Source of the DNA: Alphaproteobacteria bacterium
Lineage (GTDB): Bacteria > Myxococcota_A > UBA796 > CAJQPC01
Reading direction: 5' to 3'
NCBI GenBank assembly: GCA_020632795.1
Contig: JACKEV010000009.1
Coordinates: forward strand, 62,001 to 126,000
Length of the DNA stretch: 64,000 nt
Positions 55,472-64,000 of this stretch are shown here, one piece after another. Both the position numbers and the translations under genes were made by a program. The number at the start of each line of letters is the position of its first letter. Position 1 is the stretch's first letter. The notes under the pieces are model-generated. The model did not search any database and was not told where the DNA came from. It saw nothing but the letters and a program-made list of their open reading frames with translations.

Positions 55472-56108
55472 CGCAGAGCTCCTGGTCGAGCGAGGTGAGG
55501 ACGCCGCTGAAGACGCGGAGGTACCAGTGCGCGAACCGGCGGCTGACCTGGAAGGTCTCCGCGACAGCCGCCACGCCGCCCCGCGAGACGGACAGCACCA
55601 TGTGTGGGGGTACCAGGAAGGCGCCGGCGAAGCACCAGGCCTGCCACTCCGGGTCGTGGTAGGCGCGCAGGGCGCGGCGGTTGACCCGGGTGAGCGGGAG
55701 CGCGCGGTCGCGGGCCTGGCGCCGCATGAAGGGGACGTGCAGGGCGACATGCCCCAGCTCGTGGGCCACGGTGGCGCGGGCGCGCAGCCCTCGCGGCCCC
55801 CCCTGGAGCAGGTATCGCCACTGGTCCCCGCGCATGAGCACGGTGGGCCGCGCCCCGAGGGGGATGGTCAGGGCCTCGCAGCCCGGGAGGTCCTTGGGCG
55901 CGGCGGGGTAGACGTCCACGCCCCGAGCGGGGAGCTGGTGGTCGATGAGGCGGAGCACGTCGACCGGGCCGGGCCGCTCCAGGCGCTTGGGCTGGAGCAC
56001 CCCGAGGGTGGCGGTGGCCACGCCGATGATGTCCATCCGGGACATTGGCGGGACGGGCACGACGGACTCGCCGTCGTCGGCGTGGATGGCGGACGGGCTG
56101 CGGCTCAC
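55455..56108 (-). CDS. ImmA/IrrE-family metallopeptidase
   Basis: The protein has 217 residues from GTG 56108, overlapping the regulator stop (GTGA). The zinc motif TVAHELGHVALH contains His116, Glu117 and His120. Following segments (EWQAWCFAGAFLVPPHMV, ETFQVSRRFAHWYL) match the C-terminal half of ImmA/IrrE proteins. These enzymes cleave a partner XRE-type repressor, as ImmA does with ImmR in ICEBs1 and IrrE with DdrO in Deinococcus. The adjacent XRE gene is the expected substrate (inference). No mobile-element genes are present nearby, so this looks like a chromosomal stress switch. Confidence 0.88.
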   Translation of the reverse strand: MSRSPSAIHADDGESVVPVPPMSRMDIIGVATATLGVLQPKRLERPGPVDVLRLIDHQLPARGVDVYPAAPKDLPGCEALTIPLGARPTVLMRGDQWRYLLQGGPRGLRARATVAHELGHVALHVPFMRRQARDRALPLTRVNRRALRAYHDPEWQAWCFAGAFLVPPHMVLSVSRGGVAAVAETFQVSRRFAHWYLRVFSGVLTSLDQELCDAHRA

Positions 56109-56467
56109 TCTTCACCCCCCGTGAGCACGTTGAGGATGCGTCGGGTCTGATCCCGGTCCAGGCCCTGCTCGCGGATGCGGCGGGCCAGGGCGAACGCCAG
56201 ATCGAACTCGTGGGCCGACATCTCCAGTGGATCGACCGACAGAGGGACGCTGTGATCGGCCAGGCGGGCCAGCTCCGCGCGATCAACCCCGGGGACGGCC
56301 GCGATCAGCGCGTCCCAGTGGCGAGATGGCAGCACCCGGACGCGGCCTCGCTCGACCTCGCCCAGGAAGACATGGGACACGCCGATGGCCTCGGCGACCC
56401 GGCGCAGGCTGAGCCCGGCGGCGAGGCGCCGCGCGCGGAGGTACAGGCCAAATGGGCTGGGGGGCAT
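56105..56467 (-). CDS. XRE-family transcriptional regulator
   Basis: The protein has 120 residues from ATG 56467 with GGAG seven bases upstream. The helix-turn-helix is RRLAAGLSLRRVAEAIGVSH followed by VFLGEVERGRV, typical of Cro/C1-type regulators. The remaining part is helical (DPLEMSAHEFDLAFALARRI). Three GGTAGC-type half-sites overlap the promoter just upstream, which is what an autoregulated repressor would use. The downstream ImmA-type peptidase probably inactivates it under stress. Confidence 0.9.
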   Translation of the reverse strand: MPPSPFGLYLRARRLAAGLSLRRVAEAIGVSHVFLGEVERGRVRVLPSRHWDALIAAVPGVDRAELARLADHSVPLSVDPLEMSAHEFDLAFALARRIREQGLDRDQTRRILNVLTGGEE

Positions 56468-56476
56468 GGGTGCGCT

Positions 56477-56519
56477 CCGGTAGCTACGGTAAGCTACCAG
56501 GGCTACCGGCGCGCGTCAA
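56477..56519 (-). promoter_or_regulatory. Promoter and overlapping operator of the XRE/ImmA operon
   Basis: On the minus strand TTGACG (56514-56519) and TAGCTT (56491-56496) are spaced by exactly 17 bases. The operator has GGTAGCT (56479-56485) facing AGCTACC (56492-56498) and an outer pair CCGGTAGC (56477-56484) with GCTACCGG (56502-56509). The half-sites cover the spacer, -10 and start region, ideal for repression by the encoded regulator. The leader is about 17 bases. Confidence 0.7.
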
Positions 56520-56525
56520 CCCACG

Positions 56526-57038
56526 CTACTCGCCGACCCACTCCGCGGAGCTGGACAGGGCGTAGCTGCAGGGCCAGCCGGTGGTGTCCCAGGCCGAGCA
56601 GTCGCCCTCGATGGCCTCCGCAGCGTCGGTGCGGATCTCCACGAACTCGTTGCCGACCACGGAGAGGGTCTCCTCCACCGAGCCGCGGATGTAGCAGGGA
56701 TCCTGGACCTCGTAGAGCTGGGTGTACTCGTAGACATAGTTGCTGCCCGACTTGACGAACACCAGGTCGTCGCCCGCCGCGTTGGTGATGACGATGTCAT
56801 CGCCGCTGGTGGCCACGTTGATCCGCACCTGGTTGCCGACGCCGAGGTCGGCGTCGGAGTAGACGCAGGAGTTGGACAGCGACTGCTCCACGGTGAGGTT
56901 CCAGGTGCCGGCGCGCACCACGTCGGCGCTGGCCGAGGAGTCATCGGTGCTGCCGCCGCTGTCGTCGGCGACCTTGTCGAAGCACGCGGTGAGGGCAGCG
57001 AGGCTGCAGACGACGATCCCGATCCGAACGGTATTCAT
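56526..57038 (-). CDS. Lipoprotein, unknown function
   Basis: The protein has 170 residues from ATG 57038 with GGAGG five bases upstream. The signal ends in the lipobox LTAC (Cys19). A Ser/Asp/Gly linker (DDSGGSTDDSSASAD) follows, then a beta-rich domain with six cysteines (NSCVYSDADLGVG, DPCYIRG, GDCSAWDTTGWPCSYALS). No family recognised. It is expected in the periplasm or on the surface. It is monocistronic: the XRE promoter starts just downstream and the large kinase gene diverges upstream. Confidence 0.65.
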   Translation of the reverse strand: MNTVRIGIVVCSLAALTACFDKVADDSGGSTDDSSASADVVRAGTWNLTVEQSLSNSCVYSDADLGVGNQVRINVATSGDDIVITNAAGDDLVFVKSGSNYVYEYTQLYEVQDPCYIRGSVEETLSVVGNEFVEIRTDAAEAIEGDCSAWDTTGWPCSYALSSSAEWVGE

Positions 57039-57171
57039 GGCTTCCTCCATCAAGGGTCCGGGCAGCCTACCCGCTGGATCGGGGGGCGGCAAGGTCGCCG
57101 TCCCCGACCGCGGACGTCTGCAGGTTCCCCGAGCCGCTGAGGTGCCCTGTGGCATGATGGGGGGTGCCGAC

Positions 57172-60100
57172 ATGAGGTTTACGCAATCCCGTTTGCCGCC
57201 CCCGCTCGACGGCCTGGGCGGGCCCTGTGAGTCCTTGTGGGACAAGCTGGGCCACGTCCTGACCGAGGGGCGCGCGCGCGCCGTCGTCCTGCACGGCGCC
57301 GACGGCTCCGGGCGGACCCGCCTGGGCCGGTGGATCGTGGAGGCGGCGGTCTCCCAGGCCGGGGTGTTGGGCCTGCGCCTGGCCCACGGGGTGGCCCCCT
57401 GCCCGGGGGACGGCTTCGCAGGCGCGGTGCTGGAGCACGCCGGGATCTCCGCGATGGAGGGCAGCGACGCCCTCCTCCATGCGCTGACCCGGGGCATGGC
57501 CGACGCCGCGCTGGGGGACGCCGACGAGGCCCGCACGCTCACCCACATCGTGTGGCCGCCGGAGGGGCGCCCCCGGCCGGGGCAGGAGGAGCGCTTCGCC
57601 CTCTACCTGCGCCTGCTGGAGCGCCTCGGTCGCTATCGTCCCCTGGTCCTGTGGTTTGAGGATGTCCAGTGGGCGCCGGACAGCATCGACTTCGCCGCGC
57701 GGGTGCTGGAGGTCCGCGACGAGCGGCCGATCCCCGCGCTGCTCGTGCTCGGCCTGCGCCGCGGCGCGAGCCTCTCCGATGAGGGCCTGACGGGGGCCCC
57801 CATCGCGGACCTGCTGGACCTCCGGGCCCGGTTCCGCCGCGGCGGGGGCACCTGGGAGATCGAGCTGGGCGATCCCCCCGAGGATCCCCTCATCGACGCC
57901 TCACGGGTCCTGGAGCGCGCGCTCGGCGGTCGCTCCGACGCCGATCACCGGGTCCTGGAGCGCCTCGCCGTGCTGGGGGGGCGCGCGGACGGCGGCGAGT
58001 GGCGGGCCTGCCGCCCCCAGGACCTCCCGCCGCAGTCCGACCAGTTCCTCGCGGCGCTGGCCGGGGCGGGGCTCGTCAGCCCCTGGCGCGCGGGGTGGGC
58101 CCTCACCAGCCTGGCGATCCGGCGCGCCGGCCTCGCCCTGGCGCGGCGCCGGGGGACCCTCGCCGACCACCACCGCGAGGCCGCGCGGCTTCTGGAGGCC
58201 CGCTACGGGGTCGAGCTGGTCGCCGAGCGCATCGCGTCGCACCGCAGGGCGGTCGAGGACATCGTCGGGGCCGCCGCAGCGCTCACCACCGCCGCCATCT
58301 CCCGGCGCCGGGCCGGGGACTTCAACGACGCCGAGCAGCTCCTCGAGCACCTCGGCCGCCTGCTCGACGAGGCCGGCATCCCCGAACACCACCCCTGCCA
58401 CATCCGGGTGCTCGAGGAGAAGGCCATCCTCTGCCGAATCCGGGGGCGGCTGGACGAGGGCATGCGCCTGGCCGAGCGCGCGGTCGCCGCCGCCAGCCAG
58501 GACCTCGCCACCCGCGCCGAGCTGGCCGCCGCCCTGCGGACCCTCGGCCTGCTCGCCACCGAGACCAACACCCTGGAGCGCGCCGAGGCCCTGCTGGTGC
58601 GCAGCCGGACCCTGTTCGAGGAGCTGGGCTCCGACGAGGGCGTCGCCGGCCTGCTGCGGGACCTGTCGGTGCTCGCGGATCGGCGGGGGAGTCAGGATCT
58701 CGCCGAGCGCTACACCCGGGAGAGCATCGCCCTGAGCGAGCGCCTCGGGGACGCCCACCAGCTCGCGTCGGCCTGGTCCCGCCTGGGGCTCGCCCTGCGC
58801 CAGCAGGGGCGGCTCATCGAGGCGCTGGAGGCCTATGAACAGGCCGAGCGCTACGCCGAGGAGAGCTGGAACCGCCACGCCCTCGCCAGCAGCCTGCGGG
58901 GGCGGGCGGGCGTGCTCCGCGCCCAGGAGCGCCTGGAGGACTCGGTGGTGGTGCTCCGGCAGGCCATGCAGGTCATGGAGCGCATCGGGAACGAGCTGGG
59001 CGTCGCCCACTGCCTGAACGGGCTGGCCGAGGCCGCCCGCAAGATGGGGGACCTCTACGCGGCGGAGAACGACTACCGCCGCGCCCTCGCGCTGTTCGAC
59101 GCCCGGGGCTCGGGCCAGGGCATCTTCCCCCGCATCAACCTGGGGCTCGTGCTGCTGGGGCGCGGGCTGAACCGGGAGGCCCGGGAGCAGCTCGAGGGCG
59201 CCCGCATCTCGCTGGAGGCCAGCGGGCGCCTGGGCATGCTCGGCGCGGTCATGGTCACCCTGCTGCCGTGCCTGGTCGCGGACCGGGACTGGTCCCTCTG
59301 GGAGCAGTACTACCACCGAGCCCGCACGCTGCTGGGCGACACCCGCATCGTGGACGCGGACATCGCCTGGGCCGCCGAGCTCTCCGGCGACTGGGCGGCG
59401 GTCGGGGCCAAGCGCACCGTGGACCTGGCGCGCGCCGCCCGCTCCTTCGAGATCGCGCTGCACCAGTGGCGCGACATGGGCAACGCCGAGGCCGCCGCCC
59501 GCGTCGAGGGGCGGCTGGTGGAGCTGGCGCGGGCCGGGGCGCCGATCCCGCTGGGGCCCTTTGATCTGGAGCGCTGCGAGGGCGCGGGCGGCATGGGCGA
59601 GGTCTGGTACGGGCGCCACCGGGTCCAGGGCGTGCCGGTCGCGGTGAAGGTGCTGACCTCCGAGGGCGCGCGGGAGCCCTCCGCGCTGGAGAGCTTCCAG
59701 AACGAGGTGCGCTCCGTCGCCGGCCTGGACCACCGCAACATCATCATCGTGCTGGACCACGGCGAGGTCAGCGAGGCGGCGTTCCTGATGTCCGAGGGGC
59801 GCCTGGTCGCGCAGAGCCCCTACCTGGCGATGGAGTACTGCGACGCGGGCACCCTGAGCCCGCTCTGTGGGCAGATGGACTGGGCGGAGTGCCGGCGGAT
59901 CCTGCTCGCCCTGCTGAGCGCGCTGGGGCACGCCCATGCGCGGGGGGTCATCCACCGGGACCTCAAGCCCGGCAACGTGCTGCTGGACACGGTGCCCGGC
60001 GAGCCGCCCCAGGTGAAGCTGTCGGACTTCGGCATCGCGCAGGCCCTGCGCGGCGGCCCGGCCCAGCCGGTGGCGGTCGGCACGCCTGAGTACATGGCGC

Positions 60101-62991
60101 CCGAGCAGTTCACCTCGTCCTGGCGGACCTACGGGCCCTGGACCGACCTCTACGCCCTGGGCTGCGTGGCGGTGGCGCTGGTGCAGGGCAGCCCCCCCTT
60201 CACCGGGCCCGATCCCCAGGCCCTCGCCCAGGCGCACTGGCTCCAGGATCCTCCGCCGCTGCAGCCCCGGGTCCCGGTCCCGGAGGGCTTCGAGGCCTGG
60301 GTCCATCGCCTGCTGATGAAGAGCCCCCGCGAGCGCTTCCAGCGGGCCGCGGACGCGTCCTGGGGCCTCTCCCAGCTCGGCGCCCCCCAGGAAGAGGGCT
60401 TCCAGGCCCCCGCGGACGAGCCGGAGTACCGCGCCCCCGCCCGGACCTTCGAGCTGGCGGATCTCGACACCCCGGACGAGCCGCTCTCCAGCGCGGACAG
60501 CGTCTCCCGGGTGCAGCCGGCGCCGGTCGTCTTCCCCCCCGCGCCGGTGAACTGGCGCCCCATGGTCCCCCCCCCGGCGCCCCTCGCGCTCAGGGGCGCG
60601 GGCCTGGCCCTGTATGGGCTCCGGCCCATCCCCATCATCGGCCGGAACCAGGAGCGGGACCAGCTCTGGGCGTCGCTGCTCTCGGTGCTCGCCCTCGGAG
60701 AATCCCGCGCGATCCTGCTCTCTGGCGCGGCCGGCTACGGAAAGACCCGCCTCGCCACCTGGCTGGGTGAGCGGGCCCACGCCCTTGGGCTGGTCAACCT
60801 GCTGCGGGTCCACCACAAGCCGGACGAGACCCTCGCGCTGGTGCGCTCGCTGCGCGCCCAGATGCGCTGCGAGGGGCTCTCGGGCGTGGACCTTCGCCAG
60901 CGGCTGGAGGCCTACGGGCGCCGCCGGGATCGGGTGGACCCGGAGGGCTGGGAGCGGCTGGCGGTGCTCATGGAGTGCCTCGATACCGGCTACCGGACGC
61001 CCACGGCGGAGGACGAGGACACCCTGCGCGCCGAGCTGGTCGGCAGCGCCTCGGATCGGCCGCTGGTGTTGCTGGTCGAGGGCGCCCAGTGGGCGGCGGA
61101 CACGCTGCGGCTCATCCTCCCGCTGTTCCGGGACTGCACCGCCCCCATCCTCATCCTGATGACCGCCCGCGACGACCTGCTGGTCGAGCACCCCGAGGAG
61201 CGGGGCATCCTGGAGCGCCTGGAGAGCAGCCCGCGGTTCCAGCGGATGGAGCTGGGGCCCATCGAGCCCCAGGCCCGCACCACGATGGTGAAGGCGCTGC
61301 TCGACTTCGAGGAGACCCTCGCGGCGAACCTGGCGCAGCGCACCGGCGGCAACACCCGGTTCGCGATCGAGCTGGTGGCCGACTGGGTCAAGCGGGACCT
61401 GCTCCAGGTCGGCGAGGGGGGCTTCCACCTCCGGATGGGCGCGCAGACCCCGCTGCCCGACCACCTCTACCGGGGCTGGAGCGCGCGGATCGGGCGCACC
61501 GTGGCCCGCATGGGCGAGTCTGCCCGCGACGCCCTGGAGGCCCTGTCCGTCTGCGGCGCCCCCGAGGAGCGCCTCGCCGAGTGGATAGACGTCTGCCAGC
61601 GGGTGGGGGTGGACCACGACCGCGCGCAGGCCTCCCGCCTCCTCCAGGAGGGGCTCGTGCGTCGGAGCGGGCGGCGCTGGGCGGTGGTCCACGGCATGCT
61701 CCGGGAGACCCTGGAGCGCAGCGCCACCGAGGGCTCGCGGGCCGCGCCCTTCCGCCGCGCCTGGGCCGACCTGCTCATCGACCGCGGCCGCAAGGCCGAT
61801 CGCGCCCGCATCGGCGTGCTGCGCATGCGCGCCGGAGAGCCCGAGCAGGCCATCGACCCGGTCCGCGAGGCGGTGCGGGGGCGCCTGGCCGCCGGTCGCC
61901 CGGACGAGGTCAGCGGCCTGCTCGACCTGTGGGAGGAGGCGCTGCGGGCCATGGGCGCCTCGGACGACGACGTGCGCTGGGGCGAGGCCTGGCTGTTCCG
62001 CGCCGAGGCCTGCTCGGAGCAGGGCTTCTTCAAGGAGTCGGAGCGCCACGCCCAGCGCCTCCTGGAGGGAGCCCGCCGCCACGGCTGGGACGCCCTCGTC
62101 GCCCCGGCGCTGCGCCTGAGCGCACGGGCCTTCGAGGCGGACGGGGACCTCGACGAGGCCTGGAGCCGGTTGGTGGACGCCCGCGAGATCCACCGCTTCC
62201 GCGAGGAGGCCGACGGCGTCGCCCACTGCACCGCCGCGCTCGGCCAGCTCGCCCGGGACATGGGGCGGCTCGACGAGGGGCTGGAGTACTTCGAAGAGGC
62301 CCTGGAGCAGCACGAGGCGTCCGGGGACGACCTCGCGGTGGGCCGCGCCCTCGCCGGCATGGGCGGCATCGCCCTGGGGCGCCAGGACTACGACGAGGCC
62401 GAGCGCTGCTACCAGGAGGGCCTGCGGGCCTTCCGTCGGGTCGGCTACCGCGTGGGCGAGGCCGAGATGCGCAACGGCCTGGGCGAGGTCCACCGCTACC
62501 GCCGGGATCTGGTCGCCGCCGAGCGTGAGTACCGGGAGGCGATGAACGTCTTCGTCGAGATCGACAGCGCCAAGATCCTGGTCCCCCAGCTCAACCTCGG
62601 CCTGGTGCTCATGGCCCGGGGCCGCTGGGAGGAGGCCGAGGATCTCTTCGAGCAGGCCCGCCCGGTCATCGAGCGGCGCGGTCGGGCGAGCCTGCGCGTG
62701 TTCCTGGACGCCTTCCAGCTCGCCACCCACGACCCCCGGCGCGACGACTGGGACGAGCGCTACGCCGGCGTGGCCGCGGTGCTGCGGGACAGCCGCGTGG
62801 TGGAGCCTGACATGGCCTGGCCCCTGGAGCTGGCCGCCGGGCGCGCCCGCAAGCTGCGCCGCGTCGAGCGCGCCCGCATGCTCTACGAGCTGGCGCTGGA
62901 CCAGTGGATCCGCCTGGAGGCCGACGAGGCCGAGCAGCGCGTGCTGGAGCAGCTCGCGGAGATGGGCTTCAAGGATCCCTGGCTGCATTGA
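57172..62991 (+). CDS. Giant AAA-TPR-Ser/Thr kinase-AAA-TPR signalling protein
   Basis: The protein has 1939 residues from ATG 57172 (ATG 57154 is possible). Domains in order: AAA_16/STAND ATPase with GADGSGRT at 42-49 and Walker-B-like LWFEDVQW near 163; about ten TPR-like repeats (380-760); Ser/Thr kinase (about 794-1060) with GxGGMGEV, Lys826, HRDLKPGN (Asp930), DFG Asp952 and GTPEYMAPEQ; a Pro-rich linker; a second STAND ATPase with GAAGYGKT (1185-1192) and LVLLVEGAQW; and a second TPR array. The Walker Lys is Arg in the first ATPase and the Walker-B second acid is Gly in the other. The kinase has all catalytic residues. Ligand and substrates are unknown. No membrane segment. Confidence 0.88.
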   Translation: MRFTQSRLPPPLDGLGGPCESLWDKLGHVLTEGRARAVVLHGADGSGRTRLGRWIVEAAVSQAGVLGLRLAHGVAPCPGDGFAGAVLEHAGISAMEGSDALLHALTRGMADAALGDADEARTLTHIVWPPEGRPRPGQEERFALYLRLLERLGRYRPLVLWFEDVQWAPDSIDFAARVLEVRDERPIPALLVLGLRRGASLSDEGLTGAPIADLLDLRARFRRGGGTWEIELGDPPEDPLIDASRVLERALGGRSDADHRVLERLAVLGGRADGGEWRACRPQDLPPQSDQFLAALAGAGLVSPWRAGWALTSLAIRRAGLALARRRGTLADHHREAARLLEARYGVELVAERIASHRRAVEDIVGAAAALTTAAISRRRAGDFNDAEQLLEHLGRLLDEAGIPEHHPCHIRVLEEKAILCRIRGRLDEGMRLAERAVAAASQDLATRAELAAALRTLGLLATETNTLERAEALLVRSRTLFEELGSDEGVAGLLRDLSVLADRRGSQDLAERYTRESIALSERLGDAHQLASAWSRLGLALRQQGRLIEALEAYEQAERYAEESWNRHALASSLRGRAGVLRAQERLEDSVVVLRQAMQVMERIGNELGVAHCLNGLAEAARKMGDLYAAENDYRRALALFDARGSGQGIFPRINLGLVLLGRGLNREAREQLEGARISLEASGRLGMLGAVMVTLLPCLVADRDWSLWEQYYHRARTLLGDTRIVDADIAWAAELSGDWAAVGAKRTVDLARAARSFEIALHQWRDMGNAEAAARVEGRLVELARAGAPIPLGPFDLERCEGAGGMGEVWYGRHRVQGVPVAVKVLTSEGAREPSALESFQNEVRSVAGLDHRNIIIVLDHGEVSEAAFLMSEGRLVAQSPYLAMEYCDAGTLSPLCGQMDWAECRRILLALLSALGHAHARGVIHRDLKPGNVLLDTVPGEPPQVKLSDFGIAQALRGGPAQPVAVGTPEYMAPEQFTSSWRTYGPWTDLYALGCVAVALVQGSPPFTGPDPQALAQAHWLQDPPPLQPRVPVPEGFEAWVHRLLMKSPRERFQRAADASWGLSQLGAPQEEGFQAPADEPEYRAPARTFELADLDTPDEPLSSADSVSRVQPAPVVFPPAPVNWRPMVPPPAPLALRGAGLALYGLRPIPIIGRNQERDQLWASLLSVLALGESRAILLSGAAGYGKTRLATWLGERAHALGLVNLLRVHHKPDETLALVRSLRAQMRCEGLSGVDLRQRLEAYGRRRDRVDPEGWERLAVLMECLDTGYRTPTAEDEDTLRAELVGSASDRPLVLLVEGAQWAADTLRLILPLFRDCTAPILILMTARDDLLVEHPEERGILERLESSPRFQRMELGPIEPQARTTMVKALLDFEETLAANLAQRTGGNTRFAIELVADWVKRDLLQVGEGGFHLRMGAQTPLPDHLYRGWSARIGRTVARMGESARDALEALSVCGAPEERLAEWIDVCQRVGVDHDRAQASRLLQEGLVRRSGRRWAVVHGMLRETLERSATEGSRAAPFRRAWADLLIDRGRKADRARIGVLRMRAGEPEQAIDPVREAVRGRLAAGRPDEVSGLLDLWEEALRAMGASDDDVRWGEAWLFRAEACSEQGFFKESERHAQRLLEGARRHGWDALVAPALRLSARAFEADGDLDEAWSRLVDAREIHRFREEADGVAHCTAALGQLARDMGRLDEGLEYFEEALEQHEASGDDLAVGRALAGMGGIALGRQDYDEAERCYQEGLRAFRRVGYRVGEAEMRNGLGEVHRYRRDLVAAEREYREAMNVFVEIDSAKILVPQLNLGLVLMARGRWEEAEDLFEQARPVIERRGRASLRVFLDAFQLATHDPRRDDWDERYAGVAAVLRDSRVVEPDMAWPLELAAGRARKLRRVERARMLYELALDQWIRLEADEAEQRVLEQLAEMGFKDPWLH

Positions 62992-63045
62992 TGCGGGCCG
63001 CCGCCCGATCCGATATGAGCCAGCGTCTCCAAGGAATGTCCCTCC

Positions 63046-63345
63046 ATGCCCGAGCTGACCGGAAAGCAGCGCCGCTACCTGCGCGGCCTCGGCCACCACC
63101 TCGACCCGGTCGTCATGATCGGCCAGCGCGGCCTGTCCGACGCCCTCGAGCGCAAGGTGGACGCCGAGCTGGAGAACCACGAGCTGATCAAGGTGCGGAT
63201 CGGCGGCGGCGCCCTGGAGGACGCCAAGGAGGCCGGGGCGGCGCTGGCCGGCGCCTGCAGCGCCGCGCTGGTCCAGGTCGTGGGCAACACCGCGCTGCTG
63301 TATCGACCCCGAGAGGATGACCCCGAGATCGTCCTCCCCCGCTGA
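63046..63345 (+). CDS. yhbY: YhbY/CRM-domain RNA-binding protein
   Basis: The protein has 99 residues, the usual YhbY length. The CRM fold pattern is clear: LTGKQRRYLRGLGHHLDPVV then MIGQRGLSDALERKVDAELE, with the GxxG-like loop IGQRGL, then HELIKVRIGG and VQVVGNTALLYRP. YhbY proteins bind pre-50S ribosomal subunits. The start is ATG 63046; the gene overlaps the beginning of the next gene by 29 bases. Confidence 0.93.
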   Translation: MPELTGKQRRYLRGLGHHLDPVVMIGQRGLSDALERKVDAELENHELIKVRIGGGALEDAKEAGAALAGACSAALVQVVGNTALLYRPREDDPEIVLPR

Positions 63346-64000
63346 GCCGCGCGTCCGCGCGCGTGGGCTCGGCCGCACCTTCGGCGCCCGGGTCGCCCTG
63401 CGCGACGTCGATCTCGATCTGCACGCGGGCGAGGTGCTCGGCGTGGTCGGCCCCAACGGCGGCGGGAAGAGCACGCTCCTGATGCTGATGGCGGGCCTGC
63501 TGCGCCCGACCGCGGGCAGCGTGACGGTCTGCGGCCTGCCCGCCCACCGCCTGGCGGTGCAGCGGCGCGGCCAGGTGGGCCTGGTGACCGCCGAGCCCGG
63601 CCTCTACCCCCTGCTGACCGGCTGGGAGAACCTGGGCTGGTTCGCCGGCCTGCTCGATGTTCCGGCCGACGCAGCGCGCCCGCTGCTCGAAGAGCTGCAG
63701 CTCATCGGCCTCATGGAAGAGCGGGTCTCCGGGTGGTCCAGCGGGTCGCGCCAGAAGCTCTCGCTCGTGCGGGCGCTCCTGACCCGCCCCAGCCTGCTGC
63801 TGCTCGACGAGCCCACCGCCAACCTGGACCCTCTGGCCGCCCAGGTCATCTGGCAGGCGCTCCGCGAGCGGGCCGACGCCGGCCTGGCCGTGGCCCTGGC
63901 CACCCACGACCTCAACGCCGTGGCGCAGATCAGCGACCGGGTCGCCTTCGTGCAGCAGACCGTGCGCCATGTCGAGGCGCTGCCCGGCCCGCGCCGGGCC
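63317..64000 (+). CDS. ABC transporter ATP-binding protein, 3' end cut by window
   Basis: The reading frame from ATG 63317 stays open to the window end (228 codons), overlapping yhbY by 29 bases; a GAGAGG directly precedes the ATG. Walker A is GPNGGGKST (45-53), the signature region is WSSGSRQKLSLVRALL, Walker B is LLLLDEPTANLD and the switch His is in ATHD. The motif order and spacing match CcmA/NodI or ABC-2 type exporters with a short helical domain. The membrane partner must lie beyond the window. The substrate cannot be told. Confidence 0.9.
   Translation, partial: MTPRSSSPAEPRVRARGLGRTFGARVALRDVDLDLHAGEVLGVVGPNGGGKSTLLMLMAGLLRPTAGSVTVCGLPAHRLAVQRRGQVGLVTAEPGLYPLLTGWENLGWFAGLLDVPADAARPLLEELQLIGLMEERVSGWSSGSRQKLSLVRALLTRPSLLLLDEPTANLDPLAAQVIWQALRERADAGLAVALATHDLNAVAQISDRVAFVQQTVRHVEALPGPRRA

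Noticed and set aside
56105..56467. XRE/ImmA pair as part of a prophage or integrative element
   Set aside because: No integrase, relaxase, phage structural gene or attachment repeat is visible in the window, and composition matches the surroundings.
57901..63474. 1857-codon open frame on the minus strand opposite the kinase gene
   Set aside because: It has no motifs, runs through several genes on the other strand including yhbY and the ABC gene, and is explained by high GC at third codon positions.

Overview
This is a 64 kb piece of a very GC-rich (about 70%), gene-dense chromosome from a Gram-negative bacterium, most likely a member of the Myxococcota. The affiliation is inferred from gene content: a MopE/FG-GAP lipoprotein, lipoproteins with Asp/Thr-rich linkers after the lipobox, a Cys-rich C-terminal tail resembling MYXO-CTERM, an MglA-type GTPase with two roadblock proteins and a DUF4388 protein, a multidomain ether-lipid-type enzyme, and a Ser/Thr kinase embedded in ATPase/TPR repeats. 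I found 59 protein genes (the first and last cut by the window edge), no tRNA or rRNA genes, no CRISPR array and no insertion sequence. No gene-free gap exceeds about 280 bases.

Layout. 1-2607: tandem FG-GAP genes. 2615-6736: RNase Z-like hydrolase, HtrA protease, small lipoprotein, Rossmann protein. 6749-11287 (minus): operon with a DUF692/MNIO iron enzyme, its probable partner and three exported or exported-looking proteins. 11312-14339 (minus): phosphatase, anti-sigma-type kinase, antagonist-like protein and class III adenylate cyclase, arranged like SiaABCD but with a cyclase as output. 14513-16209 (minus): a bacterial GRAS-family protein and a companion. 16430-22471 (minus): 1-Cys peroxiredoxin, Lon, DUF1279 protein, ECF sigma factor plus FecR-like membrane protein, exported protein. 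22508-25259: lipase lipoprotein, death-like/EAD adaptor with polyacidic tail, DUF2786 protein. 25416-33440: ether-lipid-type operon (HAD phosphatase, LarA-like protein, five-domain ElbD-like enzyme, SDR), followed by three coupled envelope genes to 36390. 36382-40151 (minus): HU-like protein and the MglA/roadblock/DUF4388/HhH operon. 40429-46745: large uncharacterised protein, GT4 glycosyltransferase, PlsC acyltransferase, two cyclic-nucleotide-binding-fold proteins. 46923-54768: M23 peptidase, exported protein with sorting-like tail, pentaheme cytochrome, multicopper oxidase, deacetylase and SRPBCC genes. 54732-57038 (minus): XRE/ImmA-type operon ending in a thioredoxin-like protein, then a lipoprotein. 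57172-64000: a 1939-residue AAA-TPR-kinase-AAA-TPR protein, YhbY and the start of an ABC transporter ATPase.

How it works together. Much of the window is signalling and envelope biology. The partner-switching module probably makes cAMP, and the cyclic-nucleotide-binding protein at 46197-46745 could read it. The GTPase operon is a spatial-regulation type module. The ether-lipid-type operon, PlsC, glycosyltransferase and membrane proteins serve the envelope. Many genes in operons overlap by 4 bases (ATGA or GTGA), implying translational coupling. Several first genes instead have a TANNNT hexamer only 5-7 bases before the start codon and no Shine-Dalgarno sequence, suggesting leaderless mRNAs.
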